A stretch of 64,000 nt of DNA from Flavobacterium psychrolimnae (GTDB lineage Bacteria; Bacteroidota; Bacteroidia; Flavobacteriales; Flavobacteriaceae), in contig NZ_QNUX01000002.1 of NCBI RefSeq assembly GCF_003312425.1, positions 186,001 to 250,000 of the forward strand. Reading direction: 5' to 3'. This document shows, piece by piece, positions 9,724-18,950 of the stretch. Both the position numbers and the translations under genes were made by a program. The notes under the pieces are model-generated. The model saw only the letters and a list, made by a program, of their open reading frames with translations, was not told the DNA's origin and ran no database searches. How positions within the stretch are numbered: position 1 is the first letter of the stretch; the number at the start of each line of letters is the position of its first letter.

Positions 9724-9780
9724 ATGTTAATACTTTTTTAAAACCTCTGAGCGAAAAAATGGTAGATTCGCAGGATTATG

Positions 9781-11229
9781 CTATGCATCTTTTTTCTTTA
9801 GAATTCGTCCTCTCGGCTCATCACCCTCGTAAAGCACAATTTCGGAATGTAGAAACTGAGCTGCAGCTGCAGAGTCATTTACTTTTGTAGCACTGCGTTC
9901 TAACATTTCTGATTCAAACTCTGTTAATACACTTTCTCTTATTCCAGCTTTTCTCCATTGAGATGAAGGTCTACACCCTCTTGATATCACGCGAGCCAAT
10001 GATAGTGCATCTAGCAACGCTTGATTTGCACCCTGTCCTTTAAAAGGACTCATAGGGTGAGCCGCATCTCCAATTAGGGTTACTACCCCAGCTTTCGCCA
10101 AAAATTCCGATTTAAGTAATTCTCGGTCATACACAGGATAACCAGAAATCTGAGCTTCCAGAGTCGCTGCTAAAATCTGAGGAATAGGATTGTGCCATAG
10201 AGTTCTACGCTGTGCTTCTTCCTTTAATGCTTGAGGTCCTTTTGCACTTAATGCCTTAGCATCTTCTTCTGGCATTGGGAAACTCAATTGCCACATTACA
10301 GAGTCTGAAGCATAAGGCATAATATAGATCCGCTCATTGCCATTGGCAGTTTGAAATACAGTAGCCGAATCCAGTAAAGGACTATTAAGACCTTCGAGTG
10401 CTTTAAGAGGACAGATGCCTAATATCACTATACAGCCCAGATAACGTAAAGGGCTAATATCATCACCTATCAATAATCTCCGAACTGAACTGCGAATACC
10501 ATCGGCTCCAACTATGAGATCTGCTTTGGCATTCTTGATTTCCCCATCCACTTGAAAGCTTAGATCAACACCTTTGCCCTCACATTCTTTAAAATCTACT
10601 AACTGATGTCCCCACTGCACCGAATCCTGTCCGCCGAGTTGTTGAAGTAACGCTAAGCGTAGAGATTGTCGTGCAATATGAATATTGGTACGTTTCTGAA
10701 AAGTTTTCGCATCTGACTGTATCCACTTTCTAATTCCCCATTCTCCAATAACTTTTCCATCGGTAGTATGAACCAAATGTCTTGTTGAAATTACCCCTTC
10801 TTCTAATGAAAAAATACCCAATCCTTCAATTGCTTTACTGGCTTGTTGCAATGTAAGTCCATATCCTTGAGATCTGGCTTCAAAATTATCATCACGCTCA
10901 TAAAGGGTAAAAGGAATTCCGCGGTGCAAACAGGCCACAGCAAGAGCTACGCCTCCAATACCTCCACCAATTATGGCAAGGTGTGGATAGTTTTCTTTAT
11001 CTGCTATAGGAGGACTGGAAGAACGAAGCAGCCCGCATCCGGAACATTTCAAGCAGGTGTGAAGGTGCCCTTTAGGAGGAACTGGAGTGGTATCTTCGCC
11101 ATTCGTAATTTTAAATTGGTCTACCGCCAGCTGGTACTGAAGTCGCGCTTTTTTGGTTAGTCCCCGACTTTTCTTGCCTCTACCTTGACAGTCCAAGCAC
11201 ATAGTCCAACTCATTTCTTTATTTTCCAA
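9781..11229 (-). CDS. FAD-dependent monooxygenase with an N-terminal CxxC zinc-finger-like segment
   Basis: The 482-residue protein has an FAD-binding Rossmann motif GGGIGG at 88-93. It has the aromatic-hydroxylase signature GADGIRS and the second FAD motif GDAAHPMSPFKGQGAN, so it belongs to the PF01494 group (salicylate/kynurenine hydroxylase, TetX-like). The first 70 residues are extra: CLDCQGRG (Cys11, Cys14) and CLKCSGCG (Cys59, Cys62, Cys65), which resemble DnaJ-type CxxCxGxG zinc knuckles. It stands alone on the minus strand. Hydroxylation of an aromatic or polyketide-like compound using NAD(P)H and O2 is expected; the substrate is unknown. Confidence 0.87.
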   Translation of the reverse strand: MENKEMSWTMCLDCQGRGKKSRGLTKKARLQYQLAVDQFKITNGEDTTPVPPKGHLHTCLKCSGCGLLRSSSPPIADKENYPHLAIIGGGIGGVALAVACLHRGIPFTLYERDDNFEARSQGYGLTLQQASKAIEGLGIFSLEEGVISTRHLVHTTDGKVIGEWGIRKWIQSDAKTFQKRTNIHIARQSLRLALLQQLGGQDSVQWGHQLVDFKECEGKGVDLSFQVDGEIKNAKADLIVGADGIRSSVRRLLIGDDISPLRYLGCIVILGICPLKALEGLNSPLLDSATVFQTANGNERIYIMPYASDSVMWQLSFPMPEEDAKALSAKGPQALKEEAQRRTLWHNPIPQILAATLEAQISGYPVYDRELLKSEFLAKAGVVTLIGDAAHPMSPFKGQGANQALLDALSLARVISRGCRPSSQWRKAGIRESVLTEFESEMLERSATKVNDSAAAAQFLHSEIVLYEGDEPRGRILKKKDA

Positions 11230-11377
11230 TTTATTTACTTCCTATTTTATTTAAACTTTTTATTAGTTTTCTCTTAAAAAAATTGAAACCGACACAATTG
11301 CAATTGAATTTAATAATGATACATTTATTAATATCTTATTACTGCTATGCAGTATAACGTAAGAATTTTACATTTTA

Positions 11378-11385
11378 CAAAAATA
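11378..11385 (-). promoter_or_regulatory. Minus-strand -7 box TATTTTTG
   Basis: CAAAAATA on the plus strand reads TATTTTTG on the minus strand, matching TAnnTTTG, about 150 bases before the monooxygenase start. No TTG lies at the usual -33 spacing, so this is a weak candidate. Confidence 0.3.
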
Positions 11386-11520
11386 TAGCTTTAGGCAGTT
11401 GCATTACTTTAAGGCAAAATAACAGCATTGCAAAATTACTTTATTCAACTTAAAACAAAAAGGATTTGTCAGCGCTAATTATTCGAATTTTCTTTAAATA
11501 TTGAAAAGAATAATTAGAAA

Positions 11521-11539
11521 ATAGTTTCTTTTAAACTAT
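11521..11539 (-). terminator. Possible weak terminator after the acyl-CoA oxidase gene
   Basis: ATAGTTT and AAACTAT form a 7-bp stem with a 5-base loop, about 30 bases past the acyl-CoA oxidase stop. On the minus strand it is followed by a short T-rich stretch. The stem is AT-only, so termination would be inefficient. Confidence 0.3.
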
Positions 11540-11567
11540 GCAATCCTTTTTTTAAATAAAGCATACA

Positions 11568-13829
11568 TCAATCTAAAGCAATTGGAGCTGCAAGACAACT
11601 ATCCGGAATGTCAAATGCTTTTACTAATGAAACGGCATCCGGCCTGATTTCCCAGCAAAGCTGATTTACCATCTTACGAATGGCTTTCGTTTTTGCAGCT
11701 TCCATATAACCATCTTCGAGATACCATCCTTTATTTTTTTCCATTTGTGAGAGGGCATACAATTGACATAAATTAGTCATTATTTCCTTACTTTTCTTGT
11801 CCTCGATGGCTTCCATGGCTTTTTGAAATTGCTCTAGAACAATTCGTTCGAGATACGCCTCAGCTACATCAATCATTTGATGTTGCACCACATTAAAAGC
11901 ATCGTAAGGTTCAAGTCCGCCATCAATTAGTTTTTTTAATCGCTTTGCTGCCGATGCCAATATTGTTTTTTCTCGATATTGGAAAGCGCTCAAGTGAAAT
12001 TCATCATCTAATAAATGGGTTTCCTCAGTTTTGCGCGTTACAATTGGATTTTTTTCAGAAATCGCAGTTTTGGCGTTTTCAAAAACGTAGTTAATTATTC
12101 CCATAGCATCCATTTCACCAAATGCCTTGCGAAATTCTGACAAGCGATTTTTAGCAACTAATTGCATTAAGACGGTATTATCACCTTCAAAAGTAGTGTA
12201 GATTTCGGTATCATTTTTCAGCGCATCGATTCTATTTTCGGATAAATATCCTTTACCACCGCAGACTTCACGACATTCTTGTAAAACATCCGTGGTACTC
12301 CAGGTTGAATAGGCTTTCATTCCGGCTGCCAAGGCTTCAATTTCTGGCATTTCCGATTCTGTTTTGGCAATATAACGATTCGTCACGTATTGCAAAGCAA
12401 AATGAATGGCATACGTTTTTGCCAACAATGGAATTAATCTTCGTTGATGTATTCGATAATTCAAAATTGGAACTTCTGAGCCTCCTTCGGGTCCAAATTG
12501 CCTACGTTTGTCACTATATTGTATCGCTATTGTCAATCCTGATTTGGCTGCAGCCAAAGCTGATCTCGGAATCCCAATTCGACCACCAACCAAAGTACCC
12601 AGCATCGTAAAAAAACGTCGATTGTCACTTGGAATCGGACTTTCAAATTTTCCTTCTTCGTTTACCGAGGCAAATCGATCCAACATGTTTTCTTTTGGAA
12701 TAACCACATTTTCAAAACGAATGGTCCCGTTATCAACGCCATTAAGTCCCATTTTAAGTCCGCAATCACCGATTTTGATCCCTTTCAGGATTTTGCTGTT
12801 TGTATCTCGTATTGGAACAATAAAAGCATTCACACCGTAATCTATTTCATCAATAATTAATTTGGCAAAAACTGTCGCCATCTGACCGTGCACTGCTGCG
12901 TTACCAATGTATTCTTTCTGCGCCTTTTCATGCGGTGTATGAATGGTAAAAGTTTGGTCATTATGATTGTATGTTGCTGTTGTTTCTAATCCTTTTACAT
13001 TCGAACCATGATTGGTTTCAGTCATGGCAAAACAGCCGGGTAAGTGGAGTGAACCAATATCCTTTAAATATTTACTATAGTGTTTTTCGGTTCCAAGCGA
13101 TTGTATGCTCATTCCCCAAAGCCCGAATTGTACACCAAATTTAATTACCAAACTTAAATCGTGATAGCTTAATGTTTCCATAATCGCAAAATAATCGGCT
13201 ATGTTTTCGCCACCACCGTATTGTTTTGGATACGCCATGTTTCCTAAGTTTTCGTCTGCAAGGATTTTACACCAGTCATATACTTTTTCACGATATATGG
13301 CAGTATCAGTCGAAGTTTCATAAGCAAATTTAGGTCTGCTGATTATTGATTTTACCTTCTTAATAATTGTGGACTGTTCTCCATCCAGAATTTGGGTTAG
13401 TTTTTCAATTTCGAATGTAGGGGCAGATTGATAATTTGAAGTAAAGGTTTTTGACCTTGTTTTAAAATTTCCAATTGCTTCTTCTCCTAAAATTCCCAAA
13501 TCATTCTCCAATTGAAGAAAATCAGCTGTGTGATCTTTGATATAAGAATTGTTTTCAGCAAGCGCCATCGAAACTTCAAATATAGATTTTAGCAAAGGAT
13601 GGTGATGAATAACAGTATCAATTTCACTTTTCCATTCAGCAAGTTGTGCTCGGGAAGGCGGAACAGAAATCGCTACTTTTGAAAGAAGAAATTCTTGTTC
13701 TTTTTCGGAAATCCAGCGCTGTGAACCTATAAATTCTTGTAACGTAACGAATTCTTTTTGAGATAAAAGGTCATCCGACCAAACGAGATAAAAAAATGGG
13801 ATAAAAGCCTTTAATTTTGAATTTTCCAT
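11568..13829 (-). CDS. Acyl-CoA oxidase / dehydrogenase family protein
   Basis: At 753 residues it matches acyl-CoA oxidases (extra C-terminal domains) better than the ~380-residue dehydrogenases. Seen motifs are CFAMTETNHGSNVKGLETTA (flavin/substrate loop), KEYIGNAA, RRQFGPEGG, and CREVCGGKGYL followed by TTFEGDNTVLMQ, all in acyl-CoA oxidase order. It would catalyse the first, FAD-dependent desaturation step of fatty acyl-CoA breakdown. Whether electrons go to O2 or to an electron-transfer flavoprotein cannot be told. No other beta-oxidation gene is adjacent. Confidence 0.88.
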   Translation of the reverse strand: MENSKLKAFIPFFYLVWSDDLLSQKEFVTLQEFIGSQRWISEKEQEFLLSKVAISVPPSRAQLAEWKSEIDTVIHHHPLLKSIFEVSMALAENNSYIKDHTADFLQLENDLGILGEEAIGNFKTRSKTFTSNYQSAPTFEIEKLTQILDGEQSTIIKKVKSIISRPKFAYETSTDTAIYREKVYDWCKILADENLGNMAYPKQYGGGENIADYFAIMETLSYHDLSLVIKFGVQFGLWGMSIQSLGTEKHYSKYLKDIGSLHLPGCFAMTETNHGSNVKGLETTATYNHNDQTFTIHTPHEKAQKEYIGNAAVHGQMATVFAKLIIDEIDYGVNAFIVPIRDTNSKILKGIKIGDCGLKMGLNGVDNGTIRFENVVIPKENMLDRFASVNEEGKFESPIPSDNRRFFTMLGTLVGGRIGIPRSALAAAKSGLTIAIQYSDKRRQFGPEGGSEVPILNYRIHQRRLIPLLAKTYAIHFALQYVTNRYIAKTESEMPEIEALAAGMKAYSTWSTTDVLQECREVCGGKGYLSENRIDALKNDTEIYTTFEGDNTVLMQLVAKNRLSEFRKAFGEMDAMGIINYVFENAKTAISEKNPIVTRKTEETHLLDDEFHLSAFQYREKTILASAAKRLKKLIDGGLEPYDAFNVVQHQMIDVAEAYLERIVLEQFQKAMEAIEDKKSKEIMTNLCQLYALSQMEKNKGWYLEDGYMEAAKTKAIRKMVNQLCWEIRPDAVSLVKAFDIPDSCLAAPIALD

Positions 13830-13965
13830 AGTAAAACTTAATTAAAACAATAATTTCAGTTTGGTTAAGATAGGAAAATTTATTGACTAAAAGTGAGGAA
13901 TATTGCTATACTTGAAAATTTGGAAGGGAATAGGATCCGGTTTTTTAACCAAAAAGGGCATAAAA

Positions 13966-14898
13966 TTAATCCAATGTCAAAGCACCAAGAATTTCTTCCG
14001 ACATGAAAGGTCCACCAGGATATTTTGCTGTATAATCCAGATTCATCCAGATTTGGCCGCGTTCATCAACGTGATAATGAAGTTTACTTTCATTGCTTTC
14101 ATTGACAAATAGTACATTTTTGATTAGAAAATTGACTTTTTCTAAATCAGTCAGAGAGCCTATCAATATTTCCGGGTAAATATGGCCTGTAGTATGGATT
14201 AATCGGGGAGTTCCACCAATAGATTTAATTGCAGCAGCCATTAATATCGAATGATCATCACAATCTCCAGAAAAATAAAGCAGTGATTCCGTAGCCGTAG
14301 CAATATAATCTCTTGCTTTTGGGTCGCTTACGTAATTCCATCGGCTGTTTATTTCTTTGAAAACGGCGAAGCATTGTATGATGGTTCTGTAATCAGAATA
14401 CCCTTTTACATCTTTAAAATGCTTAGATGTAGCCATAACTGCAAAATTCCTGATTTTAGGATTTTGATATTCGATGGCATTGATAATTTTTGATTTATTG
14501 GGAAACGGAAGCAACTTGGCGATAATAATATCTTGTGGATAAGGATTATCAGACATCGTGTACATGATTGAATTATAATCTTCAAAAACACTGTTAAATC
14601 CGTAGTTTCCAATAGTAGAACCGTACACTAAAACCAATAAATACAGAATAATGCAAAAGAGGATAATCGTTCGTAAGAATCGAAGGATGATTTGAATTAT
14701 TACAATCATCACCAAAAACAGCACTACTCTGTCAATATTCAAAAACCAGTTCGGGTTAATTAAATTTTGATGAACAATGATAAATAATGGAATAGCAATT
14801 AATATGTTCAGAATAAAAATAATAACGTCATCCCAAGGTTTTTTGACCTGGAATCGCTGTTTAATACCCTGAAAATTAATTTCTTTTATTTTTATCAT
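13966..14898 (-). CDS. Membrane protein with a transglutaminase-like domain
   Basis: The 310-residue product starts with about three hydrophobic segments between residues 25 and 100 (including IFILNILIAIPLFIIV and VVLFLVMIVIIQIIL). A soluble domain follows with the transglutaminase-like core: Cys in YFSGDCDDHSILMAAA, His in TTGHIYPEI, and a downstream Asp in NLDYTAKYPGG. These would form the Cys-His-Asp triad of a papain-fold peptidase or amidase. It is followed 21 bp upstream on the same strand by the substrate-binding-like gene. The substrate is unknown; peptide or amide cleavage at the membrane is inferred from the fold. Confidence 0.75.
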   Translation of the reverse strand: MIKIKEINFQGIKQRFQVKKPWDDVIIFILNILIAIPLFIIVHQNLINPNWFLNIDRVVLFLVMIVIIQIILRFLRTIILFCIILYLLVLVYGSTIGNYGFNSVFEDYNSIMYTMSDNPYPQDIIIAKLLPFPNKSKIINAIEYQNPKIRNFAVMATSKHFKDVKGYSDYRTIIQCFAVFKEINSRWNYVSDPKARDYIATATESLLYFSGDCDDHSILMAAAIKSIGGTPRLIHTTGHIYPEILIGSLTDLEKVNFLIKNVLFVNESNESKLHYHVDERGQIWMNLDYTAKYPGGPFMSEEILGALTLD

Positions 14899-14919
14899 AG
14901 TAAAAATAAAAACAGCAAT

Positions 14920-15771
14920 CTAGACTGTTTTTACAATATCCTCAAAAGTACCTTTTTTATCGATAATTTTAAGTTGAAAAAGTTGATTTTGAACTTTGTT
15001 TAACATTTCTGCTGATAATGGCTTTTGTGACCATTGCGTTAATGACAACCATTCTTGAATATCTTCTATTTTTTGATGATACTTTAAAGCCAACGTTTTA
15101 TCAATACTCGGGATTTCTTTAAAGTCTTCTGTAGTTTGATTAATGGTCGCTAGAATTTTTGAAATAAGCACTGGATTTTTTTCCAAAACTTCCTCTCGAA
15201 CCGCAATTACAAAACAAGGCCAAGGCGTAGGGCAATCAGCAATTCGTCTAAAGATTCCTTTATCGACTAATGGTTTGGTCATAAAACGTTCCCACATGAA
15301 ATAATCTGCGGTTCCGTTTGTCAAAGCTTCAACAGCGCCATCGATAGTATTTACGATTTCGAACGGAAGATTATCTGTTTTCCATCCCTGATTATCCGCA
15401 TTGACATACGCCATTAATTGCGAACCGGAACCCAATCTGGAAATAGCAACTTTTTTGTTTTCTAAATCAGCTAACGTCTTATAATTGGAGTTTGCCGCAA
15501 CGTGAATTCCCCAAATTAATGGACTTTCTACATAAACTTGAACAATTTTACTCGGGTTTCCGGCAACGATATCTTTCACGATTCCTTCGGTCAGGATTAC
15601 GGCAATATCCGTTTCGCCATCACGAAGCATTTGGCACATTTTTCCGGTTCCTTCGGGAACATCAGTCCATTGTAAATTGATATTTTCTTTTTCGAAATCT
15701 CCGTTTTCTATGGCTAAATGCCAAGGAAGATTGAAATGTTCCGGAACTCCAGCTATTTTTATTGTTTTCAT
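14920..15771 (-). CDS. Substrate-binding-like protein (PBP2, Ca3427-like) lacking a signal peptide
   Basis: This 283-residue protein has the type 2 periplasmic-binding fold of the nitrate/sulfonate/thiamine-precursor group: GVPEHFNLPWHLAIENGDF at the start, then ETDIAVILTEG, KKVAISRLGSGSQLMA and TADYFMWERF. It begins directly with the first beta strand (MKTIKIAG), so no signal peptide is present, as in the Ca3427-like subgroup. No permease or ATPase gene is nearby. It may therefore be an intracellular binder or enzyme. Its start overlaps the stop of the GNAT gene by 1 base, so they are co-translated. Confidence 0.8.
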   Translation of the reverse strand: MKTIKIAGVPEHFNLPWHLAIENGDFEKENINLQWTDVPEGTGKMCQMLRDGETDIAVILTEGIVKDIVAGNPSKIVQVYVESPLIWGIHVAANSNYKTLADLENKKVAISRLGSGSQLMAYVNADNQGWKTDNLPFEIVNTIDGAVEALTNGTADYFMWERFMTKPLVDKGIFRRIADCPTPWPCFVIAVREEVLEKNPVLISKILATINQTTEDFKEIPSIDKTLALKYHQKIEDIQEWLSLTQWSQKPLSAEMLNKVQNQLFQLKIIDKKGTFEDIVKTV

Positions 15772-16298
15772 TATAAGTTAGGATTTTTTAATTCGTACCA
15801 ATTCCAAGAAACGCCGTCCTCCAAGTATTTTGCGGTCATTTTTAGTCCAATTTTTTGTAATATTCTGTTTGATGCGATATTGGCAGTATGCGCTGCGGCT
15901 TCCATAATTTTGATATTCATTTCATTAAAACCATAATCCAGCCAAGCAAAACTGGCTTCACTTGCATATCCTTTGCCCCAGAATTTTTCATTTAACCGAT
16001 ATCCAATATCGTAGAAATGAATTTTATTATTTACCATTTCGGTGTTGTATTTTAATCCGGCCCAACCAATTAATTCATGGGTTTCTTTCAAAACAACCAC
16101 AAATCGCCCAGTATTATTTTGGATGTATTGTTCTCTGACAAGCTTGATATAGGCATGTACTTCGCTTATATCTGTCAATGGTTTGTTCCAAAGATATTGA
16201 TGTACATTAGGATTGCTGTCCATTTTAAATAATGCTTCTGCATCTGAAACTAGCATTTCTCTTAAAATTAATCGGTCGGTTTCTAAAATAAGATTCAT
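15771..16298 (-). CDS. GNAT N-acetyltransferase (RimJ/RimL type)
   Basis: The 175-residue protein begins with the RimJ/RimL-type strand LETDRLILREML. It carries the acetyl-CoA-binding region around IGYRLNEKFWGKGYASEASFAW, then the AAHTANIASNRILQKIGLK signature. These enzymes acetylate N-terminal or side-chain amines of proteins or small molecules. It is the first gene of the pair that overlaps the substrate-binding-like gene by 1 base, so both probably act on one metabolite or target, which cannot be named. Confidence 0.85.
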   Translation of the reverse strand: MNLILETDRLILREMLVSDAEALFKMDSNPNVHQYLWNKPLTDISEVHAYIKLVREQYIQNNTGRFVVVLKETHELIGWAGLKYNTEMVNNKIHFYDIGYRLNEKFWGKGYASEASFAWLDYGFNEMNIKIMEAAAHTANIASNRILQKIGLKMTAKYLEDGVSWNWYELKNPNL

Positions 16299-16328
16299 GT
16301 TTTACTAAAATTTGATGGTTCCCGATTT

Positions 16329-16407
16329 AGCCCTGATAGCAGTGAAAATCCTTTTCCTTTTTTCTTTGAAAAGGAAAAGATTGCAACGTATAGCGGGAAA
16401 TAGCTCC
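16329..16407. repeat. Flavobacterial structured intergenic repeat, copy 1 (Flavo-1-like)
   Basis: This 79-bp element starts AGCCCTGATAGCAGTG, has a central CTTTTCC / GGAAAAG hairpin, and ends ATAGCTCC. It matches a second copy at 49761-49838 along its whole length with few differences. It resembles the Flavo-1 type of structured RNA repeat that I recall from flavobacteria; that identity needs a covariance-model search. Neither copy overlaps a gene. Confidence 0.6.
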
Positions 16408-16412
16408 TAAAA

Positions 16413-17537
16413 TTACACATTAATATCTTTAAAATTATTCAATCTCGCATACCGAATCATATTGGTAAATGCCTCCTGGTCCAGTTTTGGTATTTCAAGA
16501 ATGGAATTCAACAAAGTAGTGTCGTATTCATTGGCAGCTGTTGTAAAATAAGGGTTTAAATGTTTGCCAATACTTTCATAATACAATTTTTCGATAGTGT
16601 TTTTGTATTTGAAGTCTAACGAATTTTGTATTAAGGTAAAATTGGTATAACCAACTTCCTTCATAATTAATTGCAATCCATTTACCATATTGAAACTTTT
16701 ATGATGTACAATATTAAGCTGTTCAATATCTTCTCTTTCGAATGTATTTACAATCACTTTTGCCACATAATCGACAGGAATAATGTTCAAAACGGTGTCT
16801 TCATTGACGATAAAACGCACATTTTCTTGATCTCCTTTTCGTTGGGAAGTGAAGTGAAAGAATTTAGCCAAAAGATAAAAAACCATATATTTCGAAATAA
16901 AATACTGGTTTTCGTTCCCCAACATTTTGCCTCCAATCACACTTGGACGCAGAATTTGAAATGGCAAGCCTATTTTTTTACATTCTTGTGCTATAAAATT
17001 TTCCGAGTGGAATTTTGCATTTTCATACGCATTGCGATGCTCTGGTTTGAATCCTAAACTATGAAAATTATTGTCAATCAATCCATTTCGGTTTCCAGAT
17101 GAAAAAGCAGTTCCTATGTAAATAAACTTTTTTATGAAAGGATGAAATAGATTGAAAATGGATTTTGTGATTTTGGTATTTTCGTCAAAAATCTTTTCGC
17201 GTTGCTCTTCATCAGTAGATAAATTTACGAATCCAGCTGAATGAATGAAATAAGCGCCTTTTATTTGGCTTGAAAAAGTGTCCTGAATTTCAGTCAAATC
17301 AGTATCAATGATTTCAATGTATTCGTGCAGTTTTACTATTTCTTTGTCTTTTATGATTTTAGGGGTATAACTACTGGATAAAAGTTCGTTTATGCGGTCT
17401 AAAGCAGATTTTTTGCCTTTATTTCGAGCAATTATAAAAAGTTTACCATCAATTTTAGTAGTGATGAAAAGCTCCAGAATTTCATACATAATATGAGATC
17501 CCAGAACTCCTGTTGCACCCGTAAGTATTATTTTCAT
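16413..17537 (-). CDS. NAD(P)-dependent SDR / thioester-reductase-like oxidoreductase
   Basis: This 374-residue extended short-chain reductase starts MKIILTGATGVLGSHI, the GxxGxxG nucleotide-binding motif. It has FIYIGTAFSSG and an active-site YENAK (YxxxK). The following layout (PSVIGG, then a long C-terminal part) resembles the NAD-binding-4 group that includes thioester reductases and fatty-acyl-CoA reductases, more than sugar epimerases. It is alone between the GNAT gene and uridine phosphorylase. The substrate is open; an acyl thioester or a sterol/terpenoid-like alcohol would fit. Confidence 0.75.
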   Translation of the reverse strand: MKIILTGATGVLGSHIMYEILELFITTKIDGKLFIIARNKGKKSALDRINELLSSSYTPKIIKDKEIVKLHEYIEIIDTDLTEIQDTFSSQIKGAYFIHSAGFVNLSTDEEQREKIFDENTKITKSIFNLFHPFIKKFIYIGTAFSSGNRNGLIDNNFHSLGFKPEHRNAYENAKFHSENFIAQECKKIGLPFQILRPSVIGGKMLGNENQYFISKYMVFYLLAKFFHFTSQRKGDQENVRFIVNEDTVLNIIPVDYVAKVIVNTFEREDIEQLNIVHHKSFNMVNGLQLIMKEVGYTNFTLIQNSLDFKYKNTIEKLYYESIGKHLNPYFTTAANEYDTTLLNSILEIPKLDQEAFTNMIRYARLNNFKDINV

Positions 17538-17630
17538 TATCGTTTTGTTCTAAAAACAAATGTAGTTTTAAAAAAATTAAAAGCACTTTTTTAAAACTAC
17601 AAATGGGTACGGTTTTGAAAATTAATTTCT

Positions 17631-18500
17631 CTATCCTAAAGCAATTTTTTCTAATGTATACGCAATTAATTCATCAACTGCTTTGTATGGATCTTCGCTA
17701 AAAGTTCCCAAAGCACGGTTAGCAATTATTGCGTTTAATGACAATGCTTGATGTCCTAAAAGTGCCGAAAGTCCATAAATTGCTGCGGTTTCCATCTCTA
17801 AGTTTGTGATTTGATTGTCACCAAATTCAAAATTATCCATTTTAGCATTCAATTCTTCATCTTGAATATTCAAACGCAACACTCGACCTTGTGAACCGTA
17901 AAAACCACCTGCAGTTGCGGTAATTCCTTTGTGCATTTTGTCGCTTTCAATTATTTTTTCCAATTTTTCAGAACAAGCAATCACGTATGGTTTTCCTTTT
18001 CGTAAATCCCAATTGGTATGTTTCACAAAAGCATCTTCCATTTCCAGGTTCGAAACTTCGTCGATCAAATAGGAGCGGAGCATGTTGTCCAATCCTAATC
18101 CGAATTTTGATAGTACAAAACTATCCACAGGAATATCTGCTTGTAAAGAACCTGAAGTTCCAATACGGATAATGTTCAATGAAGTCAGTTTTTCTTTTGG
18201 CTGACGGGTTTCTAAATCAATGTTAACTAAAGCATCCAGTTCGTTGATGACTATATCAATATTGTCAGGACCAATTCCTGTAGACATTACAGTAATTCGT
18301 TTGCCTTTAAAAATCCCGGTTTGGGTTTTGAATTCTCTTTTTTGTGTCGAAAATTCAATGCTGTCAAAAAATTGTGTGATTTTCTCCACGCGATTTTGAT
18401 CTCCTACAAAGATGATATCGTGTGCAATATGTTCTGGTTTTAAATTCAAATGGTATACGCTACCGTCTGGATTCAATATTAATTCTGATGATTGTATCAT
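17631..18500 (-). CDS. Uridine phosphorylase-type nucleoside phosphorylase
   Basis: The 289-residue protein has the nucleoside phosphorylase-I pattern: IIFVGDQNRVEKI near the start, STGIGPDNIDI (phosphate and ribose site), IRIGTSGSLQ and ITNLEMETAAIYGLSALLGH (the purine/uridine phosphorylase signature with the ribose-binding Glu). It would split uridine, or a related nucleoside, with phosphate into base and ribose-1-phosphate for salvage. The longer N-terminus, with a strand before GD, is common in Bacteroidetes homologues. The composite repeat at 18517 separates it from the SUI1 gene. Confidence 0.85.
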   Translation of the reverse strand: MIQSSELILNPDGSVYHLNLKPEHIAHDIIFVGDQNRVEKITQFFDSIEFSTQKREFKTQTGIFKGKRITVMSTGIGPDNIDIVINELDALVNIDLETRQPKEKLTSLNIIRIGTSGSLQADIPVDSFVLSKFGLGLDNMLRSYLIDEVSNLEMEDAFVKHTNWDLRKGKPYVIACSEKLEKIIESDKMHKGITATAGGFYGSQGRVLRLNIQDEELNAKMDNFEFGDNQITNLEMETAAIYGLSALLGHQALSLNAIIANRALGTFSEDPYKAVDELIAYTLEKIALG

Positions 18501-18516
18501 TGTTTTTATATTTTTT

Positions 18517-18622
18517 CCTCTCCCCAGCCCTCTTCAAAGGAAAGGGAGCTAGTTCCTGATTTAGATTGTATTTTTTTTATTTTCGTTTGGTTCCTCCCCT
18601 TCGGGGAGGTTAGGTGGGGATT
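18517..18622. repeat. Composite G/C-rich repeat, copy 1
   Basis: Unit A (about 18517-18551, CTCTCCCCAGCCCTC...) is followed about 40 bp later by unit B (about 18591-18622). Unit B holds a perfect CCTCCCC-TTC-GGGGAGG hairpin at 18593-18609. Unit B is close to the reverse complement of unit A. The same two units in the same order occur at 30291-30402. It stands out in an AT-rich genome and resembles REP-like repeats of Bacteroidetes. Confidence 0.65.
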
Positions 18623-18950
18623 ACCCTCCAACACGTTTTACTTTAAATCCTTTTTCTTTTAAAATAGTCATTATTTTATCACGATAATCCCCTTGAATAA
18701 TGATGGAATCATCTTTAAAAGTTCCGCCAACACTCAATTTAGTTTTGATTTCTTTGGCAAGGATTTTAAAATCCTCGTCAGTACCTTCATAACCTTCAAT
18801 TATGGTAGTTGCTTTTCCTTTTCGTTTTTCGAATTTACAAATCATAGGTTCTTTTTGAACGTATAATTCGTGAGCCACTTCCTCAATTTGCTCTTCAGGA
18901 GATGGTTCGTGATCTGGAAAAAGGTTTTTTAATTGGTCTTGTAAGTCCAT
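18621..18950 (-). CDS. SUI1/YciH-family translation initiation factor-like protein
   Basis: With the start at 18950 (MDLQDQLKNLFPDHEP) the protein is 109 residues, the usual size. The alternative Met at 19010 adds 20 residues of unrelated sequence. The C-terminal half has the SUI1/eIF1 fold marks RKGKATTIIEGYEG, LAKEIKTKLSVGGTFKD and the closing IIQGDYRDKI and VKRVGG. Bacterial homologues such as YciH are thought to affect start-codon selection and stress translation. It ends on the edge of the G/C-rich repeat. Confidence 0.88.
   Translation of the reverse strand: MDLQDQLKNLFPDHEPSPEEQIEEVAHELYVQKEPMICKFEKRKGKATTIIEGYEGTDEDFKILAKEIKTKLSVGGTFKDDSIIIQGDYRDKIMTILKEKGFKVKRVGG

Larger units (their letters stand above)
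9392..9780. other. 389-bp gap after the AbiEii gene
   Basis: No convincing coding sequence is visible. It contains the right tRNA-3'-like sequence (9662-9690) and a strong terminator (9694-9723). The first half (about 9400-9520) is less AT-rich than the surroundings and looks like decayed foreign DNA, though I recognise no gene in it. Confidence 0.5.
11230..11567. other. 338-bp gap with a possible promoter for the monooxygenase gene
   Basis: This AT-rich gap holds the minus-strand box at 11378-11385 and a weak hairpin at 11521-11539. No further gene is visible on either strand. Confidence 0.5.
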
